Assembly (NCBI GenBank): GCA_964444665.1
Contig: CAYUIE010000002.1
Coordinates: forward strand, 248,001-312,000
Source: CAYZTY01 sp964444665
GTDB lineage: Bacteria > Planctomycetota > Phycisphaerae > Sedimentisphaerales > CAYZTY01
Direction: 5' to 3'
DNA: 64,000 nucleotides
The notes under the pieces are model-generated. The model saw only the letters and a list, made by a program, of their open reading frames with translations. It made no database searches and was not told the DNA's origin. Shown here in pieces: positions 43,406-51,963 of the stretch; position 1 is the stretch's first letter; each line of letters begins with the position of its first letter. The position numbers and the translations under genes are program-made.

Positions 43406-45280
43406 TTATTCTACGGTAGGCAGGTTGTTCAATATGGATTGGGCGTTTTCCGTGAATATGCTGTCCGGGTAAAGCTTCACGAAGGCTTCCAATGTATCTT
43501 TTGCCTCTGTCAAGTGTCGTGCCTTTTCCTCACTCCGGTCAGTTGGTTGTTGTTTTGAAAGCTGAACTTTTAAAATGGCCAACTCGTACAATGCACGTAT
43601 TCCCCCATCGGTTTTTTTGTATTTTTCCCAGAGTTCTTTAAGCTTTTCTGCTCGTAGTTGAGGGTCCTCAATCAGCATTGTTTTTGCCAGCAGAATGTTA
43701 TCCTGCAGCGGTTCATCCTTTTTTATCTGGGCATTCAGTTTTTCGAGTTGCTCAGCATAATCCTGGTTATGTGGATTTAGCAGTACGAATTGTGCCAGGC
43801 GTGCTCTCGAGCCGGGTTCATCAGTACGGTTTTGTGAGCTTATAAGGTCTTTTAGTTGTTCCAGTTTTCTGGTCAGTTCAGTCAATTTATACTTGGTAAT
43901 CGCCGTCGTGGCTGGTTTTCTGAATGCCGTAAAAAGTGAACCCATATCGCCACCTGATTCGTCTATCAGATCTATTTTTTCTTTTATAATATCTTCTGCT
44001 TCTTTAATAAGCTGCTCTGCTCTCTCGAATTTACCCTGCCCGGCCAGCCGCGTGGCGATTCTAAAACGGGCCTCCAGCGTCTCATTGCTTGAGTCGAATT
44101 GTTCGTAAAGCTGATACCATATTGGGAGTGATTCCTGATATGGGTAGTCACTGTAAAAGTGGAGTATTTCCTTTTGCGCCATAAGCTCAGTGTCCACGGC
44201 GTATTCACTTAGAAGGGCTTTATAGTAAAGTGCGATAGGCATCCTGTGCCCTTTGAATCCTCCATTTATAAACAAATCATATTGTTCCATCAGCCATTCT
44301 TTTTTGGCACGAAAGTCCAGCTCATCAGGCAGGATAAACCAGCTTGGCCACCGTCCATAGCCCAATTGTATTGTTATCTCCTTTTTCAATTCCTCCCTTA
44401 GCAGGATAGGTTCAGTTGGATAGAAAAACTGCGCCAGGTATCTGCGAACCTGCGGATTAGTAATTGTCTGGTCGAGTGCCTTTGTGATGGTATGGTCGTG
44501 AAACTCAGATACTTCTTCCGGATTGTTTTTTGCAATGTGACGCTGGTAAGCCAACTCGGCAAAGCCTATCTTACGCGTGAATACTCCGTACGCTAATATT
44601 ACCGTCAGGAGGGTGAAAATCCAGACCAGGCCCGGCCGGTAACGTGTAAAATGTCCTATACCAAGCACCTCTGCAGCGATAGCTAATCCCGTCAGCCAGG
44701 CACAAATCCACGGTGCAAACGAGAATCCCAGTTTGATTGGTTCAACTCCTCGGATTCCACCAAGGATCGCCCAGTATATTAGTTGCGGAGCCATACAAAG
44801 CGCGATGGCGATGAATCGAGAGCGGAATCTGAGCGGCCGTGAAGCGGCCGCGATGCAGCTTATTAAAAGGCAGATGGCAAGGCCCGGCATATTCGCCAGG
44901 AAACAAACTGAGAGGATAAACGGTATGCTGTAACTAAAGCTTAAAAGCTGTGAGACAAGCACCGGTGCTGCCGCGAGAACTCCCATTAGGAGCCCCAGTA
45001 TTAGTATCTGCCACGGGTATTCAAATATGCTAAGGGGGCTTAGTGTAAACTGTCCAATTCGCCACAGTTCACCTGTGGCAGGCTCGCCAAGTCCAAGAAG
45101 CAAAAAAGACCCGACTGTAATTTTTGCCCAGAATAGACATCCCAGGGCGAATGTGCCGATTGCAAGAGTCCAGCAGGTATACACGTTGGAATGGCTGTAG
45201 TGAAGTGTGGGCCCCACCGTCATAAATGTTTTGGCTGTTACAAGCTGCTTTTGATTTTTGGCAGCCGGTTGTTGTGCCAT
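43406..45280 (-). CDS. Membrane protein with C-terminal TPR-like region, unknown function
   Basis: A 624-residue protein. The N-terminal half (about 35-245) has seven or eight helices. The soluble C-terminal half (about 250-624) is helical with TPR-like periodicity (FRIATRLAGQGKFERAEQLI, AKDTLEAFVKLYPDSIF). No family is recognised with confidence; the tail resembles YfgM/BamD-type TPR stretches. It follows subunit D of the V-ATPase by 80 nt, so it may be read through from the ATPase operon and could be an assembly or anchoring factor, which is speculation. Confidence 0.7.
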   Translation of the reverse strand: MAQQPAAKNQKQLVTAKTFMTVGPTLHYSHSNVYTCWTLAIGTFALGCLFWAKITVGSFLLLGLGEPATGELWRIGQFTLSPLSIFEYPWQILILGLLMGVLAAAPVLVSQLLSFSYSIPFILSVCFLANMPGLAICLLISCIAAASRPLRFRSRFIAIALCMAPQLIYWAILGGIRGVEPIKLGFSFAPWICAWLTGLAIAAEVLGIGHFTRYRPGLVWIFTLLTVILAYGVFTRKIGFAELAYQRHIAKNNPEEVSEFHDHTITKALDQTITNPQVRRYLAQFFYPTEPILLREELKKEITIQLGYGRWPSWFILPDELDFRAKKEWLMEQYDLFINGGFKGHRMPIALYYKALLSEYAVDTELMAQKEILHFYSDYPYQESLPIWYQLYEQFDSSNETLEARFRIATRLAGQGKFERAEQLIKEAEDIIKEKIDLIDESGGDMGSLFTAFRKPATTAITKYKLTELTRKLEQLKDLISSQNRTDEPGSRARLAQFVLLNPHNQDYAEQLEKLNAQIKKDEPLQDNILLAKTMLIEDPQLRAEKLKELWEKYKKTDGGIRALYELAILKVQLSKQQPTDRSEEKARHLTEAKDTLEAFVKLYPDSIFTENAQSILNNLPTVE

Positions 45281-45360
45281 AATTACAGCCTTATTTATCT
45301 TGCCCGCTCATTATCTTGTTATAATAGTTAAATATGAAAAAGTATATAATCGCGGCAGGC

Positions 45361-45978
45361 TCAGCCTCTGATAATGTCCGCGATTTTCATCAGTCGGCTG
45401 ATATTGTCGCGCTCTGCTTCGGCAAGCTTGTCGTAGATATACTTAATTGTTTCCTGAAGCTCCGGTATAACCACGTGTTCAAGCACATTTACCCGCCTTC
45501 GCGTCATCTGCAGTTCCTTGGCCAGAAGCATAGCCTGCTTTTCCTTTTCCGCAAGTTCAATCAAATGGTCGAATGCCCTCTCCAGCGCCGCCAAAGCTAT
45601 GTCCAGCTCACCGCTGGTACTTGCAAAGCCGTAACAGACAATCTCGCCGGCCGTTTCTTTTGCCAGCTCCGGCACCTTCACATTCATTATGCGGGCAAAT
45701 GTTATGGCCAGAGAAAACTTCTTCGTTGGCACCTCCATCGCGGCTTTAATATCTTCCGGCTCCATTGTTGAACGCGCCATCATAAAACGCCTCGAGGTCT
45801 CGAGAAGCTCTGTTTCCACCTGCCGGCGTAAAGGTTGTATCTGGCGGGCTATTTGAACAAGCTGCTTGGAAATCTCATCGCGTTTATCGCTTAGCAGACG
45901 GTGCCCTCTGCTCGCAAGCGCGACACGCCTGCGAAGATTTAAAAGCTCCATTCTCGTGGCATTAACGTTCGTCAGCAT
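45361..45978 (-). CDS. ntpD: V-type ATPase subunit D
   Basis: A 205-residue coiled-coil rotor shaft protein. It opens with NVNATRMELLNLRRRVALAS and a long N-terminal helix and closes with a long C-terminal helix (LEHVVIPELQETIKYI), as expected for NtpD/AtpD. It transmits rotation from the A3B3 head to the membrane ring. It overlaps subunit B by 17 nt. Confidence 0.95.
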   Translation of the reverse strand: MLTNVNATRMELLNLRRRVALASRGHRLLSDKRDEISKQLVQIARQIQPLRRQVETELLETSRRFMMARSTMEPEDIKAAMEVPTKKFSLAITFARIMNVKVPELAKETAGEIVCYGFASTSGELDIALAALERAFDHLIELAEKEKQAMLLAKELQMTRRRVNVLEHVVIPELQETIKYIYDKLAEAERDNISRLMKIADIIRG

Positions 45979-47473
45979 CGCTTGTTTCCGACGGAGCGTC
46001 TTCTCCGTTAGTCCGCTTAGTACCGCCTTCCAGCGGAGTCTCCGGGACTTTAGATTGTTCCTGTGTTTCGTCTGTCTGCTCGGTGCTGTTCGCTTGTTTC
46101 TTGAAACGCGGCATATATTTCTTTATCAGCTCAACGTCGATACGCTTCAGTTCGGCGCTCTCGAACATGCTTAAAAGCTCCCAGCCCAGATCGAGTGTTT
46201 GTTCAACAGTTCGGTTCTCATAATACCCCTGCGAGACATATCTGGCCTCGAAGTCATTGGCAAACTTCATATATTTCTTGTCTTCTTCTGAAAGGGCCGC
46301 TTCGCCCAGAATTGTCGCCAGCTCCTGTGCTTCCTTGCCGCGGGCGTATGCCGCATAGAGCTGGTTATAAAGGTCGGCATGGTCTTCGCGCGTCTTTTCG
46401 GCGCCTATACCCTTATCCTTCAGACGCGACAGACTCGGCAGCACATCCACCGGCGGCGAGATGCCTTTTCTGTGCAGCGGCCGAGAAAGGATAATCTGTC
46501 CTTCGGTAATATAGCCGGTCAGGTCCGGCACGGGATGGGTTTTATCGTCCTCGGGCATTGTTAGCACCGGCACCATAGTAATTGAACCTTTTTTTTTCTT
46601 AATTCTCCCGGCCCTTTCATAAACGGTCGCCAGGTCGGTGTACAAATATCCCGGATATCCTCGCCGGCCCGGAACTTCCTTTCGTGCTGCGCTAATTTCC
46701 CGAAGGGCTTCGCAGTAATTTGTCATATCGTTCAAAATTACCAGAACGTGCATATCCAGCTCGAAGGCCAGGTACTCCGCAGCCGTAAGTGCGAATCTCG
46801 GCGTCGCTATCCGCTCAATTGCCGGGTCGTTCGCGAGGTTGATAAACATCACCGCTCGCTCAATGGCGCCTGTATTTTGTAAATCATTCATAAAAAACTG
46901 TGCCGACTCGAATGTGATACCCATTGCGGCAAAGACAACTGCGAATTCCTCACCTTTTCCCAATACCGTTGCCTGCCGGGCGAACTGTGCCGTAATATCG
47001 TCGTGCGGCAGCCCTGAGCCGGAAAATATCGGCAGCTTCTGGCCCCGAACCAGCGGATTAAGTCCGTCTATTGTTGATATACCCGTCTGGATAAACTCAT
47101 TAGGATAATCCCGGCCGTATGGATTGATTGGATTGCCGTTAATGTCCATCTTTTTCTGGGCTATAACCGCCGGGCCGTTATCTTTCGGAACACCGAGTCC
47201 ACTAAAAATCCGCCCTAAAATGTCGGGCGACAAGCCAAACTCCAGCGGCCTGGCCAGGAACCGGACAGTACTGTCCTCGACGTCAATGCCATCGGTACCT
47301 TCGAAGACCTGTATCAACACCTTATCGTTTTCCACCTGCAGAATCTGCCCGTGCCGGATTGAACCGTCGGGCAGCTCAATATCGACTATGTGTCCGTATT
47401 TCGCATCATCGACCGATTCAACCAGCATCAAAGGCCCGTAAACACTCGTAACTGTCTGATATTCTTTGAGCAT
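45962..47473 (-). CDS. ntpB: V-type ATPase subunit B
   Basis: A 503-residue non-catalytic nucleotide-binding subunit of the A3B3 ring. DINGNPINPYGRDYPNEFIQ and SGSGLPHDDITAQFARQATV are typical; the P-loop is degenerate, as usual in B. Residues 458-503 form an acidic low-complexity tail (TDETQEQSKVPETPLEGG and onward) absent from most relatives of about 460 residues. It follows subunit A by 52 nt. Confidence 0.96.
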   Translation of the reverse strand: MLKEYQTVTSVYGPLMLVESVDDAKYGHIVDIELPDGSIRHGQILQVENDKVLIQVFEGTDGIDVEDSTVRFLARPLEFGLSPDILGRIFSGLGVPKDNGPAVIAQKKMDINGNPINPYGRDYPNEFIQTGISTIDGLNPLVRGQKLPIFSGSGLPHDDITAQFARQATVLGKGEEFAVVFAAMGITFESAQFFMNDLQNTGAIERAVMFINLANDPAIERIATPRFALTAAEYLAFELDMHVLVILNDMTNYCEALREISAARKEVPGRRGYPGYLYTDLATVYERAGRIKKKKGSITMVPVLTMPEDDKTHPVPDLTGYITEGQIILSRPLHRKGISPPVDVLPSLSRLKDKGIGAEKTREDHADLYNQLYAAYARGKEAQELATILGEAALSEEDKKYMKFANDFEARYVSQGYYENRTVEQTLDLGWELLSMFESAELKRIDVELIKKYMPRFKKQANSTEQTDETQEQSKVPETPLEGGTKRTNGEDAPSETSDADER

Positions 47474-47525
47474 TGTTAACTCCTGCCTCGTATTCCGTGA
47501 AGTTTATCTTGTTTCATATTTTGTA

Positions 47526-49304
47526 CTATGACACTACTGTCTTTTTTAGTTCATTTATCTGTTGGCTGATTGTGTCGCGTATCCCGGCGATTTTTTCGAT
47601 TTCATCTTCCGGAATGTAACTTGCCCTGGCAATTTCCTCTCTTATCGGCAGCTTGAAAATATCGGCCGTTTCTGTCCCTGTCTCGATTGCCGCTAAGCCT
47701 TCGGTGTAGAAATGCAAAACCGTCTTTAGCATCTCGAATTGCTTTTCTATCGACGTATGCGTATCAACCTTGTGAAAGGCGTTTTGATGCAGGAAGTCTT
47801 CACGGATACTCCTTGCCGTCTCGAGTGCCAGCCTGTCCACGGCCGATATCGCCTCTGCCCCAACCAGCCGGACAATCTCCACAAGCTCCGCCTCCTTCTC
47901 CAGAAGCGCCATAGCGTGCGCAATCATATCATCCATACTGTCGGCCTTGTCTTTATCCTCGAAGCACTCCCTGAGATATTGTTTATAAAACGAGTAGCTT
48001 CTTAGCCAGTCAATCGCCGGGAAGTGCCTTTGTGCCGCGAGCTTGCCCTGCAGCGACCAGAACACTTTTACCACGTGCAGTGTCGCCTGAACCACCGAGT
48101 CCGACAGGTCACCGCCCGGCGGACTGACCGCTCCGATTATCGACAGCGCTGCTTCACGCCTCGGTTTGCCGCTGCACTGTACCCGTCCGGCCCTTTCATA
48201 GAACGAGGCGATTCTTGCCGCGAGGTAGGCCGGGTACCCCTCCTCGGCGGGCATCTCCTCGAGCCGGGTCGATATCTCACGCATCGCCTCGGCCCACCGA
48301 CTTGTACTGTCCGCCATAAGGGCCACCACATAGCCCATATCCCGGAAGTATTCGGCTATGGTAATGCCCGTATAGACCGAAGCCTCTCTTGCGGCCACCG
48401 GCATATTTGACGTGTTTGCAATAAGCACCGACCGCATCATCAAAGGCTCTCCGGACCGCGGGTCCTTTAATTCCGGAAACTCCGTCAGCACATCGGTCAT
48501 CTCATTACCGCGCTCCCCGCATCCTATATATACTACCACGTCCGCATCGACCCATTTGGCGAGTTGGTGCTGGACTACGGTCTTGCCCGTGCCGAAAGGC
48601 CCCGGCACACATGCCGTACCGCCCTTGGCAATCGGGAAAAAGGTATCGATAACACGCTGTCCGGTCAGCAGGATTCTATTAGGCGCTAGCCGGCCTGCGC
48701 TGGGCCTTTCCTCACGCACCGGCCACTTCTGCATTAAGGTTAATTCTTTTTCCTTGCCGTCCTCGCCGAGAACTGTTCCAATTTTCTCTTCGACGGTGTA
48801 ATCACCCTCGGCCAGATTCTGCACCGCCCCCGCAACGCCGTGTGGTACCATAATCCTGTGAACCAGCAGTGAACTTTCCTGTACTTCACCAACGACATCG
48901 CCGAATACGACCTTCTCGCCGTTCTCAACTGTCGGTTTGAAATGCCATTTCTTATCTCTTTTCAGCCCCGGCAGCGAGCTGCCCCGGCTCATAAACTCCC
49001 CCTCCTTGTCATAAAGCAGGTTAAGCGGCCTCTGGATGCCGTCGTAAATGCTTTCAATCAATCCCGGCCCCAGCTCCACGCTTAAAGGCATCCCGGTATT
49101 AACCACCGGCTCACCGGGTCCTATACCCGTTGTTTCTTCGTAAACCTGAATGGCGGCTGTGTCTTCGTGCAGCTCCACGATTTCGCCTATAAGGTTCATC
49201 CCGCTGACGCGAACAACGTCGTACATTCGCGCCCCACGCATTCCATCCGCCAGCACGACGGGCCCAGCTACCTTAACTACTCTTCCCGTTTGCTTCTCTT
49301 CCAT
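47526..49304 (-). CDS. ntpA: V-type ATPase catalytic subunit A
   Basis: A 592-residue catalytic subunit. Walker A is GPFGTGKTVVQ. The non-homologous region, about residues 110-200, that defines the V/A-type is present. MADSTSRWAEAMREISTRLE and PAEEGYPAYLAARIASFYER are hallmark segments. It hydrolyses ATP to drive ion pumping, or synthesises ATP. Length is normal. Confidence 0.97.
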   Translation of the reverse strand: MEEKQTGRVVKVAGPVVLADGMRGARMYDVVRVSGMNLIGEIVELHEDTAAIQVYEETTGIGPGEPVVNTGMPLSVELGPGLIESIYDGIQRPLNLLYDKEGEFMSRGSSLPGLKRDKKWHFKPTVENGEKVVFGDVVGEVQESSLLVHRIMVPHGVAGAVQNLAEGDYTVEEKIGTVLGEDGKEKELTLMQKWPVREERPSAGRLAPNRILLTGQRVIDTFFPIAKGGTACVPGPFGTGKTVVQHQLAKWVDADVVVYIGCGERGNEMTDVLTEFPELKDPRSGEPLMMRSVLIANTSNMPVAAREASVYTGITIAEYFRDMGYVVALMADSTSRWAEAMREISTRLEEMPAEEGYPAYLAARIASFYERAGRVQCSGKPRREAALSIIGAVSPPGGDLSDSVVQATLHVVKVFWSLQGKLAAQRHFPAIDWLRSYSFYKQYLRECFEDKDKADSMDDMIAHAMALLEKEAELVEIVRLVGAEAISAVDRLALETARSIREDFLHQNAFHKVDTHTSIEKQFEMLKTVLHFYTEGLAAIETGTETADIFKLPIREEIARASYIPEDEIEKIAGIRDTISQQINELKKTVVS

Positions 49305-49328
49305 TCTTAAAGGCCTTCCACTTATGAA

Positions 49329-49661
49329 TTAAATATTCTGATTGCTTTGTAAAATATCGATACCCGTTGCTGCCTTGAGCGCTTTGACAAGGGTTTGAAC
49401 AGCAACGCCTTCCGGTTCGGTCGTAAACGGCACAACAATAACGCAGGGGACAGGTTTATTCTGCTCATCGGCAAAAACTTCTCCCGCCGGCCGTGCTATA
49501 TTCTCAGCCACCACCACAAGGGCGTATCGGCCGTCTAAAATTTCCTTGGCCGCCGTTTGTACCGACGCCGCCTGCTCGCTGACCGTATATGTATCAAGCC
49601 CCAACGCCGAAAACGGCATCACAAAATCAGTATCACCCAAAACCGCAACTTTACCTTCCAC
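49329..49661 (-). CDS. ntpG: V-type ATPase subunit F (NtpG)
   Basis: A 110-residue Rossmann-like rotor subunit, with KVAVLGDTDFVMPFSALGLD at the start and a C-terminal helix. GTG start overlaps the preceding TAG by 1 nt, so translation is coupled to subunit C. Confidence 0.9.
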   Translation of the reverse strand: MEGKVAVLGDTDFVMPFSALGLDTYTVSEQAASVQTAAKEILDGRYALVVVAENIARPAGEVFADEQNKPVPCVIVVPFTTEPEGVAVQTLVKALKAATGIDILQSNQNI

Positions 49662-50707
49662 TAATTATATCCTTCTGCAAGTCTGTCTAAAATCAGCCTT
49701 TTATCCAATTGGTTTTTCTTTGCCGTTAGTATCATTCGCACCTTGCGAATCTCATTTTCCTTTGCCAGCAGATATGCAATAATCGGTTGAGGTCCGGCCG
49801 TAATCTGTCTGGTAGATTTTAGGAAGCCGACAAGATATTCTTCGCAGAGCCTTTCGAGTCGTAAAAATGATTTCTCGCCGGTCAGATAACTAACGCCCCC
49901 TTCGAATATCTCGTAATAAGGGTTCGCATAAAACATACCTGCCAGCGCTTCGTATCCTGTATTCAGCCCCGCGAGCAGTCGCTCCAGTTCCAGGTATCCG
50001 CCTTCGATAAAAACATTTTTTTGTTCTGACTCAGCCCATTTCAAACGCAGCATTATTCGAATGTTATTCAAATCGATTTGTATCTTAAACAGGTTGCTGA
50101 GAAATACACTGCCTAATTGCCCGGCTCGTCGCAGCTCATAGGAAGCCTCTACGCTGTCAACGGCATAATCGACCTGGCGAATATCTTTGCCGACGTAATA
50201 TCGTAATACTGCCTGCTCAACGGCTTCGGCCATATAATCGGGGAAAAGAGCATAGTTTTCTCCTTCGAAGACTTCCTCGAATAGCTCCGGATTTATATTG
50301 CCTTCTTCGCTGTAATCTTTTCCCAGCGGGCGTTTTGTTAAAACCCGCCGTACAGCTAATCGCATATTTGCGAAATCATCACGGGACCGCATAAGCCGCA
50401 CTATGGCCTTATCAAGCATCAGTTCACTGAAAAGCTCCCGCACTGCTGTCCGCCTTGACAGAAGCAGTTGTTCCATCTCGGCGGTGTTTGTTGCGGCCCG
50501 AATCTCGCCGTATTCCGTCGAGCCCAGTGATTCGACGGCCATTGTAAAATCGGTTGCCTCAGCGAGGTCCTGAAGAAGCGGGCCGGGCAGCATCTGAGTT
50601 TCCAGCACGCGTACCACGGCGCTTTGATATGCATATCTCCAGTCGTCTTCGCCGACCGGCGGATAACGGTAAAATCCCAAGGCAGCTTGTACCCCGTAAC
50701 TATTCAC
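49661..50707 (-). CDS. ntpC: V-type ATPase subunit C (AC39/d-like)
   Basis: A 348-residue, mostly helical funnel-shaped subunit that links the central rotor stalk to the proteolipid ring. YLLAKENEIRKVRMILTAKK near the C-terminus is the family signature. Length matches NtpC. Confidence 0.93.
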   Translation of the reverse strand: MNSYGVQAALGFYRYPPVGEDDWRYAYQSAVVRVLETQMLPGPLLQDLAEATDFTMAVESLGSTEYGEIRAATNTAEMEQLLLSRRTAVRELFSELMLDKAIVRLMRSRDDFANMRLAVRRVLTKRPLGKDYSEEGNINPELFEEVFEGENYALFPDYMAEAVEQAVLRYYVGKDIRQVDYAVDSVEASYELRRAGQLGSVFLSNLFKIQIDLNNIRIMLRLKWAESEQKNVFIEGGYLELERLLAGLNTGYEALAGMFYANPYYEIFEGGVSYLTGEKSFLRLERLCEEYLVGFLKSTRQITAGPQPIIAYLLAKENEIRKVRMILTAKKNQLDKRLILDRLAEGYN

Positions 50708-50766
50708 CCGTTTAATCTCCCACTCACTCCCCGGTTTATAATGTATAATTCCGAGCTATAAACTAT

Positions 50767-51363
50767 CTACGAACCTGCGAAGAGTTCCTTTGCCAGTTCA
50801 ATTTCCAGGTTTTCTCTCGCCTGTGCCAGCAGTACCGGCAAAGTAACGTTGACTTTAACTTTGCCGCGCCTTAGCACGAAGCCGGTATCGAAATTTCCTT
50901 TATTTTCCGACAATTTCAAATTAGCTTTTTTATTCGAGCCAAGCTGATTGTTAATTTGTTTGACTAATTCAGCGTTAATTCTGCTTTCATTCCTGCCGAC
51001 GATAATCTCCTCGTCGCCGGCCTGGGCTGCCTTGGTTATCAGCTTGCTCATCAGCTCACGATACTCGTCATCGCCCATTTCTTTCATTTTCTGGCCGGCT
51101 GAGGTAAAGACCTCTTCCAGCAGCCGTCTCTTTGTTGCCAGGTTTTCTTTGCGAAGCTCCAGCCTTGCCCCCGCCAGAAGCCGCAGCCTTTTTTCCTCAG
51201 CGGCCTGGCCGGCCAGACGTTTTGTCTGGTCACGATATTCCTCGAGTTTTTTTGCCAGTTCTTCCTGTTGGTGGGCAAGTTTTTCCTTTGCCTCGGCGTT
51301 TATCTTCTCCGCCTCTTCCCTGGCCTGTGAAAGTATCTTATCAACAACCTGTTCGGCATTCAT
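50767..51363 (-). CDS. ntpE: V-type ATPase subunit E
   Basis: A 198-residue peripheral stalk subunit. The N-terminal half is a long charged coiled coil (EEAEKINAEAKEKLAHQQEE); the C-terminal half is the globular head-binding domain with GRNESRINAELVKQIN and DTGFVLRRGKVKVNVT. It pairs with the small coiled-coil subunit at 53969-54277. Confidence 0.92.
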   Translation of the reverse strand: MNAEQVVDKILSQAREEAEKINAEAKEKLAHQQEELAKKLEEYRDQTKRLAGQAAEEKRLRLLAGARLELRKENLATKRRLLEEVFTSAGQKMKEMGDDEYRELMSKLITKAAQAGDEEIIVGRNESRINAELVKQINNQLGSNKKANLKLSENKGNFDTGFVLRRGKVKVNVTLPVLLAQARENLEIELAKELFAGS

Positions 51364-51401
51364 ATCATTTACCCGTCCAGTTTTATTCGGCCGGCTGTGT
51401 T

Positions 51402-51896
51402 CTAAACCGCCTGCGGCCAGTTAATACCAAATAGCAGCATAAATATGCTTATAAGCAATCCGAGCACGGCGTAAATCTCTACCATAACCGCATAGACTAC
51501 ACCAGCCTTGAAGGCCATCTCCGGCTTTTTTGCAGCCATCATGATACCCGCCGCGCACACCCGGCCCTGGTGAATCGCGCTTACCAGGCCGGCAAACGCG
51601 GCCGGCAGACATGCTGCAAAAACCTGAAAGCCCAGTTTCACAGTCAAATCCACAGGTCCGCCTTCGCCGAAGAAATTCAGGTTAAGCATCACCAAGAATG
51701 CGGCCAGAAAGCCATAAAAACCCTGTGTGCCCGGCAGTACTACCATAATAAACAGCTGCCCATATCTTTCGGGTTTCTCACTAAGAATGCCCGTGGCGGT
51801 TCTGCCGGCGGTTGCAACCCCGATAGCGGAGCCTATACCAGCCAGTACAGCGGCCAAAACCGCTCCAATCAATCCTAAAACGAATCCCCATTCCAT
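51402..51896 (-). CDS. ntpK: V-type ATPase proteolipid subunit K, Na+-type
   Basis: A 164-residue double-hairpin proteolipid with four membrane helices forming the rotor ring. Residues matching the Enterococcus hirae NtpK Na+ site are all present: Leu54, Thr57 and Gln58 in LPGTQG, Gln110 in SAIHQG, and the essential Glu140 in VMVEIYAVLG. This predicts Na+ coupling. AAGGAG precedes the ATG. Confidence 0.95.
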   Translation of the reverse strand: MEWGFVLGLIGAVLAAVLAGIGSAIGVATAGRTATGILSEKPERYGQLFIMVVLPGTQGFYGFLAAFLVMLNLNFFGEGGPVDLTVKLGFQVFAACLPAAFAGLVSAIHQGRVCAAGIMMAAKKPEMAFKAGVVYAVMVEIYAVLGLLISIFMLLFGINWPQAV

Positions 51897-51963
51897 GGTT
51901 AAGTCTCTCCTTGTGTATTTTGTACCTCGTATTTTTTATCGCGTATCTTCTCGCAGATACGCT

